Both the position numbers and the translations under genes were made by a program. A model generated the notes under the pieces. That model saw only the letters and a program-made list of their open reading frames with translations, was not told the origin of the DNA and did not search any database. DNA of 64,000 nt from Bolinopsis microptera (lineage: Eukaryota > Ctenophora > Tentaculata > Lobata > Bolinopsidae): NCBI RefSeq assembly GCF_026151205.1, contig NC_087079.1:1638028-1702027 (forward strand). The letters run 5' to 3'. The first letter of the stretch is position 1. Each line of letters opens with the position of its first letter. Of the stretch, positions 22,754 to 34,700 are shown piece after piece.

Positions 22754-25700
22754 TCAAGAGTCCAGCTGTCTTATCTTGTAAGTTAGAGGAGAGAACTTCA
22801 GATCGAGATCCAGAGCTGATGAGATTAGATCGTACTTGAACCTGTCGTCTCTTTTGTACCCAACACTCTGAAAAACGATGAAAATGATCCCATTAAAGCT
22901 TCTTGATTACCAAAATATATTTCTAAATAAATGTGGATTAATTCATTAAGTTCTTATTCACCAGTTTTCATGTATAATCATATAATGTACAATATACATT
23001 ATACTTTATTAATGTATTATGTATAATGTGGTTATCTGGCCAAGATCAAATAGAAGAATTCTCCATGGCTTTTGTATCTGTTAAATACAATAATGACTTC
23101 TAATTTGATGTTTTCCAGAAACTAAAAATGTCCTCAACTAAATAAGTCTCTACAGAAGAACAGTGGTAACCTGGTGTTGAAAACCGGTGATTAAATGACA
23201 AATGCTTAGCTAGGATCTTAACGCATGTACCAATCGAAATCGTTGCACAAGAAATATAAATAGGTGCTTCGTTAATCCGTATAATATACTGTTATCCTTC
23301 GTGGGTATACCTCTAGAATTGGCTTTGGTGCAAAAATCTCATACAGTACGAGATACGCTCAGAATTAAGATCAAATTTAATCTCACTGTCTCACTGTCTG
23401 TGAAGATAGTTAGATATTGTGAAATTGTAAACAAATTCCCCACTTACCCGCACTCCGCAGCTGGTACAACACCTTGTCAAAGACATATATTCCTTATTTT
23501 AATTATTTTAACCGTCCTCTAACTTCACCCTTAAATTAAACAACCACCTGTCAATTACACTGTCTACTTGACACTGTCTAGGATTCATTACCCCATTATT
23601 TAAAACTCCTTGCACAGATAAAATAAACATTTCTTTGTGAGTTTATGAAGCAGTCTGCTATATATAGTACCATTGCTAACTCTTACTAAAATGAGGCTCC
23701 TCAGCTGCCTGTTTTCACTGATGCTGACTACACCAACTCTGCCACTAGAAGTAAAGATCCTGAATACTCCCGACGGTAAACCCCACCCACCACCCTGCGC
23801 TTTAACATGCTCCGGAATCTCCAAATACAGCGATACTGGAGACTACGAATGGAGGGGCTACCATGGTCAGGCTTACAAAAGAAACAACATTACTGGCTGT
23901 GGGTTTGTTTCAGCTCCAGTGGTTACTGCTGTACTGAAGGGGTACTACACGAGGGGTTGTCCGTCTGTGTTTATAGAGCTGAGTAAAGAGACTAGGTTTG
24001 TTGTTCAGACTGTTGAAGGGGCGACAGCAGGGCAGATGACTAAAGATAGGTGTGATGTTTATTGGACTGCTAACGGTTTCAACTGCTGAGCCACCGACGA
24101 AGAAGATTTATATTACTCGTGGTTCTTTTCCAAATTTTTGTTGTATGTAACTCTATATTGTAAACTATGCAAAATTGTTTCGTTTCCCTCGTTTATTTTC
24201 TCGATTTGTCGCTATTAAGCTATGATATTATGGATTGTTTTGCAGGACTGATTTTATTCCATGACCCAATTTAAGAGTAAAAAGTAATTTTTTACTCGTG
24301 CAAAAGATGATAGGAGTCATGATAATAAGATTATCACACCTATAGAGTATAGACTATAATAGACTATAGGCTGTAGACACCAACCAAATGATGATATAAG
24401 GGCTACCCCAGCCAATAACGCATAGTAACGATGACATAATGCAGCTCCCTATTGAATATTCGATCCAATAACCCACAATAATGGGAGCAACTAGCTACCT
24501 TTATTGTAGATATTCTGTTATAATATATCCGTACAACTTATACTCTGCTGTTTTAGAAGACGTTTAGTTCCTTACACCTCTTTCAAAAGGTGTAGTTCCT
24601 TACAAAAGGTGTAGTTCCTTACAAAAGGTGTAGTTCCTTACAAAAGGTGTAGTTCCTTACAAAAGGTGTAGTTCCTTACACCTCTTTCACCCTCAAACTA
24701 AATCAACAGTACGCTCTGATTTATTGACAAGAACCAATTTCAATGATGTGAACAACCCCAACAACAAATCCAACACTGAACAGGTCGAGCATGCAATGCT
24801 AAACAGTTACCTGGTAAGGTGCTACACAGTTAGGGTAAGGTGCACACTACACACTAGGAGGGGGTTTGTTTAGCAGAAGCATTCAAAATACAGCTTCAGC
24901 AGCTTGAGCTGCACAGTGCACACTAGTCACCCCCCCTCCCCTCCAACCCCTGCAGTCACCTAACTAACCGTGTTATCGGAGAGGGAGGTAACCGCATTCC
25001 TGTGGTTCTTTCGAGCCTGTTCCAGTACCACAGGGTCACAACAAGACATGAGCTTTGCTTCCTCTGGTGTGCAGTCTTCTAGGGTGGGGGCGTTCTTTAG
25101 CTGCGTCAATCTGTCTGATATCTGAGTGGGAGGGGGTACTGTTAGAGTGGGAGAGGGGGGGTTAGAGTGGGAGGGGTTCTGTTAGAGTGGGAGGGGGTTA
25201 GAGTGGGAGGGGTTCTGTTAGATCGCTTGAGTAATTATGAGTAAGCTATTATTGCAAGAGTTAGATATTATGTCAAGTTTATGATTGCATCTTGTGTAGA
25301 TATTATCTTCATTATATAATTATGATACCATACTAAAGTACTAAGATACTGTAAGAATACATCTTTAAACGTCAAATTTCATGCTAGAATGTATGATTGA
25401 GTCTGAAGATGTCAGTCTTTAAAAGCTTAATAACTGCCAACGACTAGCTAATCGCACCATGTCGTAAAGGCCACGAAATCATGCTTGAAAGATCATGATT
25501 ATGAGACGTCAATCTCACCATGTTCATTTAATGTTCTAATGCATCTAACTACTTATCATTTTCCTACTGGTCATGCTCCTGGTATCATGGTCGTGACATT
25601 TCCTGAGAACATCTTCTTGAAAGGCTGTCAAATCATTGCACATATTATTCCATATTATTACATAATATAATAATACTCTGCAATCTTAAATAAAATGATG

Positions 25701-28700
25701 ACTTTAAGAATATCCACCAGAAGTTAAATGGTTGCGACTGTTAAATACTGTTTAGTGAGAGCCGTAAAATATAATGTCTCGAATGTTAAATTTCACAATT
25801 CTCGGATCATACGTAACGTGGAGAAAGTTGTGTACATATTATAACAATGTTAAACGTTAATCTTAATCAATAATAACGATAACATCATGCACATGTAAGT
25901 AATAAAACGAAGACCTTGCAGAGCACATTATTACTTTACTTGTCACTGTAATGTACTAGCTGTCTCTAATACGCTATTACACTGCTTGTCACACTAATGT
26001 ACCGAGTGTGCAGGAGTACAGCTTGACAATGTACACTGTACACACGGCCACGTGACATACACACGTGGTATACATTGTACACTATTAGCAAATTAATAAG
26101 ACCAGGTTATGGAATGTACAGAATGTACAAACACCCGAGTTTGTATCCTGTAATATAGCTACTATCCGCTCCAGCGAGCTTGTATATTTCTATTTTACTT
26201 TTTAATTTTCCCCTGAGTTCGGAAAAAGTGTTATTACTTTATTAGAGCCTTGTGCAGGCTTCAACTTAAGTTGGAGATAGTTAAGTAGAGGTGCCATCGC
26301 CGATAAAATAAACAGGTTTGAAATTGAAACCTCTGATATTATAGAAATTAAACGCAGGTAATTATAATCATGCGATGCTTGTGACTACAATACTCGGTCA
26401 CACATGCGAAACAATTTTACCTAATAAAGAACATAAATTAGAACTCCGTTTAGTTCAAGTAAAAGCAGGTAGAGGTAGAGCTGTATATTTATTTATTGGC
26501 CGTCATTTTTACTGCTTTTCGAAGAGATATTGCAGAATAACAGGTAATAATAATAGAAATAATAATTAGAGATGTAACAATATCTTGCACATGATAACAG
26601 GCGGGGCCAGCGTGTTGATTAGATTATTGGAGTGCTACAGTTCAACATAAAACATCCCGGCATTAAACTAGAATAAAATATAGAAATAATAATTATGAGT
26701 GGAGTTAAAATTAACTGAACTGTTCACCTGAAACTCGTATTATATAATAATGTCTTGTCCATTTTTGGATGTCTTAATTTCTCAAAAAGAGACCGACTTT
26801 TGCAAGTTCATTTGTAGAATCCTTAAACATGCATAATTAAACGGTGTTAATATTCTGCTGTTTTCACCCTAACAAGCCTTACCAATGTATCACACGAAAG
26901 TCAACAAGTTCTTTTCTTTCATTCTAATTTTACAAGAACGAACTCAATCAAAGCCAAATAAACCTGATTTGAGTGCTGAATCCTGTTCACTGTATTTTGT
27001 CACAGTATTTGAATTTGTCCTAGCGTAAGAATAAGATTTTTGAAGGTGGTAAAATTCGTTGTGACAGCGTTTAACTGATCAGCTTACAGCAACGATCAAT
27101 CAAACGCTAACTTTAAAATTTCAATAAGCTTGGGAAAAAAAGTCTCAACATTTTTATTCTCTTTAAAAAAATATCAATTTACAAAGTAACATCACAGATA
27201 AGTAGTTTTTCATATTATGATTTATGAGTCTGTAAAACTAACTGTAGGACTAACTCTACTCTTAAAAGCTTATTTACTTGCCATGATCTGCAAGCAATCA
27301 CAATCCACCTATCCTTGTGGTGGTCCTGTGTAAATTTCATGAGTATTGGATCCTTCACAATTCACCTATCCTTGTGGTGGTCCTGTGTAAATTTCATGAG
27401 TATTGGAGCCTTCACATGGATATTTGAATTTATATTATTAAAAGTTCGCTGAGTCAAAACATCAAGTAACAATCTAGCACATTGAACGTTCAAGCCTAAA
27501 GAAATTCAATAAACCAACATACCTATAACAGAATGAAAGGTTTTTCTCTTATTTCAGTAGTTTACTTTGAAAAGTACATACGTAAGTACATTCTATATCC
27601 CAGAATGGAAGTGTACACATACTCCCAATATGCCAGCTGAATATGACCAATGGTTCAGATACCCCCATACTAATCAACATGATTGCCATCAGCTTCTCTA
27701 GTATAATATAGAGCCTGCAGTATTATTAAAGTTTACACGTCTTACAGTCAGAGTACATCCAATATACCCTCGCACTGAGCAGCATGTTCCATATTAGATG
27801 TTAGCACTGGTATTCTATACTGATAACATGTTTTTTGTTATTTTACTGATAACAACTTAGGGACATCAACACTCATATCAGTAAATACTGAATATTATCA
27901 GTATAATTGTACCACCCATGTCCCATGTGTCTTTATTTCTAATATAAAATACTGGAGAATTTAACAGAGAGGTGTCATCGTTATTTCCACAATCGACCTT
28001 TGAGAACTCCTAAATAATAAATGGCGAAGAAATTGTCTCCATTTTAGCAGTTTAATTTTGCAGCTAAAATTGAGTATTAATTTCTGTCAGACAATATTCA
28101 TTTTATCAGGCTATGAGGCCGCAATTTGAATCTTATTAAAACTTTAAAAGCACTGCAATTTGATAGCATTTTTCCGTGAATATTAAATTCCTCTGAAAGA
28201 GAAACCAGTTTTACTGGAAGGAATTTAGAATTTACAGGAATATTGAGACTTGGCAAATGGCAGACTTTATATTGTCCTGTATTGACAATACTTGTGGTGA
28301 TACTGCACTTACTGGATAATGGAACTATTATATTTTGGTGAATGTTGGCTACGGTTAATAAACATTTACTACGCGTACGTAAATAGTCGGTAAACAGTAG
28401 CCAGTCAATACTTTAAAACATATTTTACAGACGTTACCAATACCATTGTTAGGGAAAGGGTATTGTGTCCGGAGAACACAGATGATCGCAAGTTTTAACA
28501 GGTGTTATGGTAAAGTGGTGATAGATGACGATAAAGCCCGCCCAATCCGGGGATACCATGTCTTTGAGAGTCCTTTAGACAATGGAATATGATGGGGGGG
28601 GTACCAATGGCATAGAATGGAGACAAATGGCATAAAATTCATCAAATGGCATAGAAATTTCATGGCATAAATGGAAATTTTGTTTGGCCAATTCTCCATT

Positions 28701-31700
28701 TATGCCAATTTATGCCATGAATTTAGGTCTTCATATTTGACCTTTAGGATGACTTTAAATTCGCAAATATTATTAGTACTTGAATAAGAGACATGTTTCA
28801 TGCTTTATAACGCTTGGAATGATCTTTAAAGATTCATATGACAAATAAAGAAAATAGAAATGTATTATATCAAACATATACCAAACATTTGACTATTCAA
28901 GAAAAACAAATTCGAAAGTAGGACCCTAGAGCGGAGTCAAATCGCCAGGGTAGGACTCTAGAGCGGAACCCCCTTACCCGTACCGGACCCATACTATGAG
29001 GACCCTAGAGCGGAGTCAAATCGCCAAGGTAGGATTCTAGAGCGGAACTCCCTTACCGGACCCATACTATGAAGACTCTAGAGCGGTACCCACATGCAAA
29101 TTTTAGAGCGGTTAGAAATTTGAGAGTAAAGTTAGTTTTGAAGATTGAGCTATGTTTTTTAATCAATGATTAATAATAGTCGTCACATAATGATGATAGA
29201 ATTGATACAACTTATTATACATTAATACTGCGAATCAAATATCTTAAAATAGTTCACTCAGTTCCAGGTTCCTCGACCATCACGTTCCTCAACATGTCAA
29301 GGTGGGAGAGTGAGACAATGTCATGATCGTCGTAGACTTTTACTAAATGTGCCAGTCGGCTATCCTTGGTACGCTGACGGGCTCGTTTTGCAGGAGGAGC
29401 ATCCCCGTAACCCTCCTTGAGCATCATCTCATCTGTAGTGGACTGTTCTATGTAGACGGCTTAAAGAAAGGTCCAGATAGTTGGGTAAGAGTGTCCCAAC
29501 ATTGCTGCAAACTTTCTGTTAAAGGCCTCTGCGTAGTTGAAGTTGCAGGTAGTCCGGTCGACGAGGTTCCAGGATTGCGGAGGAAAGCGGGCAGGTTTGG
29601 TGCTACGAGCGGTGGAAACTCCCTGTACCCAATTCGTCATGAAGTAGTTAAGGAAGTCGTCGAGGCCAAGGTGGGAGGGCATAAGATCTAGGAGCTCCAT
29701 GAAAGAAGGGAGAACATCGTCCACTGAGAGAAAGGCAAGATGCATAGTGCATAAGTCTACGTATCCACACTCGAACAGGACCTGAAGTCCAGGAATTGGT
29801 AAGGGGGTCGTTAATTCCTTCGTCGTAGTCCTTCTTCAGTCCGTTCTCCCGTACCCATCTCAGCTGTTCGTCCCCGGATGAAGACGGCCTTCTCAGGAAG
29901 AGTTAAGTAATAACTGTTACTCAGCATATTGTAGATAGTTGTGAAGAGGAGTAGGAATCGAATGTGATATACTAAACTAAATTCTCTGTGACATTTATAC
30001 TGCACTATCGAAATCACTAACAAGAACCGCTATGCGATGGGATCTGATCTGGAACATACCCTGTCACTAGACTGAACATGAGATACCCTTAGTAGGTGCT
30101 AAAGTGTCACACGATGAGATCCTCATTCCTAAATGATCTGCTTGAGTGCACGTACTTGGTCGGTATTTCGCTTAGCGAAATCACATCGACCAGTTCATAA
30201 TTATACCTCTTTATCAAAGAATCTTTTTGCATTTTAGAGTAGCATCAGGATATTTCAGTCAAATGGAAGAAGTTTATACCGAACAATTGTCTAACGTATC
30301 TAAAAATTACAATATGATATGATGTATAATATAAATAATCTAGGACAATTTTCTGCTTCAACAACTCCATGAATTATTCTAATCTCACTATTATAATAAT
30401 CAATCACGAGTTGTATCTAATCTGATTTCAATCTTCCGACCAAGTCCACTCTACAGTCCGATCTCGAATTTCTAACCGCTCCAAAATTTACATGTGGGTA
30501 CCGCTCTAGAGTCCTCATAGTATGGTTTCGGTAAGGGAGTTCCGCTCTAGAGTCCTATCCTGGCGATTTGACTCCACTCTAGGGTCCTTATAAGCTTATA
30601 GTATGGTTCCGGTAAGGGGGTTCCGCTCTAGATTCCTACCCTGGCGATTTGACTCCGCTCTAGGGTCCTACTTTTGACCAAGTACGCCATACAGTCCCCC
30701 GCTCTACAGTCCTACAGCCCAAATTGTGAGATGTTCAAAATCCTACAATGATTATACTAGATTAACGTTATTATAGAAAAATAATTAAGGAGTGCTATGT
30801 CGCCATGCAGCAGTGAATATGAAGATATTTAAGCAATATATTATGTAATCATAATTTTGTATAATAGGAAGCAAGTATTTCAGGTTATTTGGTGAACTGT
30901 TATGTAATACTAATATACAGGTTCATCGAGATATCAATGAATATTACTTTTAAGAGGCTACCCATTCGAAACACAGATCATTATCAATCTTATGAAAATG
31001 TTTAAATTTCAAAACCTTCAACATGAACACGGCCCCGACACGATACATCTGTACACATCATTATTATTAACAAATAATATTTTAATCGAGTTGGTAATGT
31101 TACAGTTTTCCACTGTTAATTTGGATATCCGATTGACTGGGAGCATTCAGTCGACTGTCCTCTCTGTTATACGGTGTGTAGCATGAACTATGCCATACTG
31201 CCCGGTCACTTGTCCACAATCAACCAAATCATCATAGGGGGGGGGGGGGGGGGCCAAGTGGATATTTGTAGATATTTGTAGATTAATGTAGAGTGGATAA
31301 TCCACGAAAAAAGTGGATGACATTCTACAAATTTATACATTTATCTCCAAAAATTCAGTCGAATTTCTGGGCACATATTTGAGATTACATTTTTTGTAGA
31401 TAAATGTAGATATTTGTAGATTATTGTCAATGGATAATTCACGAAAATTCTACAAATTCTACAAATTTATACATGTATCTCCAAAAATTCAGTAGAATTT
31501 CTGGGCACATATTTGAGACATACATTTTTTGTAGATAAATGTAGATATTTGTAGATTATTGTAATGGATAATTCACGAAAAAAGTGGATGACATTATCCA
31601 AATATCTACAAATATCCACTTGGCCCACCCCCCCCCCCCCCCCCATCATATCATATTGATATACATTGAACGTAATTATAATCAATAATGCCCATTGCTA

Positions 31701-34700
31701 GGGATATTTTGAGGAATTTAATGGGTGAAAATAGATGTTGTAGTACAATAAATAGAGATAAAGGTGGACAGTACTAGTGGGGTGCAGACAATTCGTTAAA
31801 TTAAATTCTCAGTTCAAAGTTTTAAAATTTCATATTTCGAATGGCATAGAATGGAGACAAATGGCATAAAATTCATCAAATGGCATAGAAATTTCATGGC
31901 ATAAATGGAAATTTTGTTTGGCCAATTCTCCATTATGCCATTTATGCCATTGGTACCCCCCCAATATGATCAATTGTATCGGATTATAACCGTGTTGTTA
32001 TCCAGGACACATTTAGAGAGGCCAGATAATGAACTTATATTAAATAAATGTAGTACCGATCCCAAAGGGAGTGTGTTTTAGGGTGTTGTGTCTGGTGAGA
32101 GGTGCGTTTTAGGGTGTTGTGTCTGGTGAGAGGTGTGATTTAGGGTGTTGTGTCTGGTGAGAGGTGTGTTTTAGGGTGTTGTGTCTGGTGAGAGGTATGT
32201 TTTAGGGTGTTGTGTCTGGTGAGAGGTGCGTTTTAGGGTGTTGTGTCTGGTGAGAGGTGTGTTTTAGGGTGTTGTGTCTGGTGAGAGGTGTGTTTTAGGG
32301 TGTTGTGTCTGGTGAGAGGTTAAAATCTTATGTTGAGACGGTACTAACAGGATACAGATTACAGTTGTAGTAGGGTGGAGACTGTATATAGTATGGCGTG
32401 AGACTGAAACATTATTCAAAAACTAAATTATATTTGATAAAGTGATATTAAGATGCCAACACATTGTGACTAACCATGACATGGCCTCTGGTAGCCACTT
32501 CAACCCCTCACAACCTTTAGTAGAGCTGGTACCCCTCACTGCAACACTCGCAAACAAGGTGTAGAGCTGGTATCGTATGTCACTTCTCCAAGGACCATGT
32601 TATTATAACACCAGAAAAAACATAGTTATTTTTGGCAAGCCACCCCGTTTCAGTGGCACCTGGCACCACATGCTCCCGCTAGAAATAGCCACCCATCGTA
32701 AATAGTACATACCAATATGTTATGTAGCACTGTATTACTCTACTCTAGAAGAGAGTTATCAAACCTGACTTATAAATAATAAAAACTTATGTATCTCTTG
32801 TTAAAACTATTCTAATCCTAGGTATAGGTTTGCCGTATAGTAAAATGAAACGATGGTACTTACAGTTCTGCAAAAAAATTGTTTCGTTGTTTAAGAGTTG
32901 ATATAAATATAAAATAATATTATGACACGGATAACAATATGAAAGTTGGCACCCCGGCCCTGGTTAATAATAGTACCCAGTCAGGAGATCTGGCGGGAAT
33001 ATTACTCGTATTATCGAAAAGATGAATTCTGAGGAATCAAAAAGCTTCTCAACATTTAAAAACCGCTTTTGAACAGCCAAGAATTTGTCCGGATAACAAG
33101 CTCTCCGTTGTTTCACGTGTTATTTGGGCCAAAATCTGAAAATAATCTTTTGACGAACGTACAAAAGAATGTGACATGATAATAATATATAATAATGTCT
33201 AATAATATCCCGTGAATACATTAGTACTGTGTCTCTACTGTACTCTACAAATGTCGTCGTAATAACCAGCTGAGTGTTATTAGTGAGTACAACACGTTGG
33301 GAGCTCTGTTTAAACTTTAAACTTTAAAATGTAATTTGGAGTGGAGCCAAATTTAATTGCAGAGGCCAGGCACAACTCACCAGTTGTAATGTACGGACAC
33401 CTTTAGTTGTTCAACCAAGGCAATGCTGGCTTCTTATTGGCTGGCTCCTCGTTCAGAATTACCTGCTCGGCATTTTATATCTAACTGCTTTGCAGTTTAA
33501 AGTAGTATGGCATTTATAACATAGATGAACTGAGTAAAAATTTAACATCTTAGCTTAATTTTGTAGAACTTGCAAATAATATATGGGGTATGCGATGAAA
33601 CTGCAGAAAGTGGATTTTTTGTTATAATATTTTCCGGGAATTATTTTCCCGAAAAGTCGTGGACACTGGTAACCGATAATTTCACGCAAGGGTTGCCAGA
33701 GTATTATGAGGACAGACTGCGAGTCACCTCAGGGAAGTTTCAAAACAAATAACAGCTAATTTAAAAGCAGACCAAAATTTTAGTAGGGCATAGTATATGA
33801 CATAAATATTGAATATTATTGAGCTTACGTTGTTTATAATCAATATAATGGCATCACCGTTCCTACTGCTGAACTACTTTGACTATTACACGTGTAATCC
33901 ACTGCTTTTATGCTTTCACATTCTCCTCCTTCCTTTTCCCATCAGGCAGTGTCTGCATCTAGTTTAACTCTAGAATTGAACTTTTAAAACTGCTGCTATC
34001 ACTATATGTTATCATAAACCATTAAACATCGCTAACTGTACACAGCCCAAAGGATCCTACTGCATGAACTAAGAAATTTGATGTTATGTTATGTAATGTA
34101 ACTGATGGATGTAATGTTGGCTCGTCGTTAGAATTCAAACAGGGAGACATTGAATGTAAATCATTTAATCGACATGCCTGACTTTAAAGTATGACTTCAT
34201 GTGCGAAATCGGGGAAAAACAGCTAAATAATGGAAAAATCAAATAAATGGAATTTTAAATGGTCTCGGAAATTCGGAAAAAAAGTGACTAAAATTGTTGT
34301 AGACTAAAAATTTGCGAAATTTTTGACTAAAATTATGGTAACCAAAATTTGTGTAGCCCTAATTATTGTGCCCTAAATTTATTGGCCTTAAGGTATTATA
34401 TTGTTACATCATGAAGTCAGTTTAGATAATTTTATCTGAATTTATTGTCTTATTTCGCTTTCTGTTAACGTGAACGGCCTGTTACGGTTAAATGTTACGG
34501 ATAAATGACCATTGTGTTACGGTGAAATGACCATTGTGACGTCATGACCATTGTGTTACGGTTAAATGACCATTGTGACGTCATAACTTTTAGATAATTG
34601 TAATCTGAAGGACTGGCTTATCGCAGAAATAATCAGTTTAGTTCATACCCAAATTATAAGATAATTTTTCCTAAGAATAATTTTCAGCTGTAAAATCACA

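Larger units (their letters stand above)
28594..31962. mobile_element. 3.4-kb composite-like transposon with 8-bp target duplication
   Basis: The outer ends are inverted: 28594 begins GGGGGGGGTACCAATGGCAT and 31962 ends TATGCCATTGGTACCCCCCC. The 8 bases AATATGAT lie directly outside both ends (28586-28593 and 31963-31970). Just inside each end is the same 110-120 bp block in DIRECT orientation (28602-28725 and 31842-31950: repeated ATGGCATA words, TTTGTTTGGCCAATTCTCC). The left block lacks its own right end and the right block lacks its own left end. This is the structure expected when two MITE copies move together with the DNA between them. Inside are a MULE relic and a G17/C17 MITE. No transposase for the outer ends is present. 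IQCB1 intron 12. Confidence 0.75.

Noticed and set aside
32060-32325. Telomere-like repeat (TTTTAGGG in each unit)
   Set aside because: The unit is 31 bp and lies in an intron; one TTAGGG per unit is not telomeric DNA.
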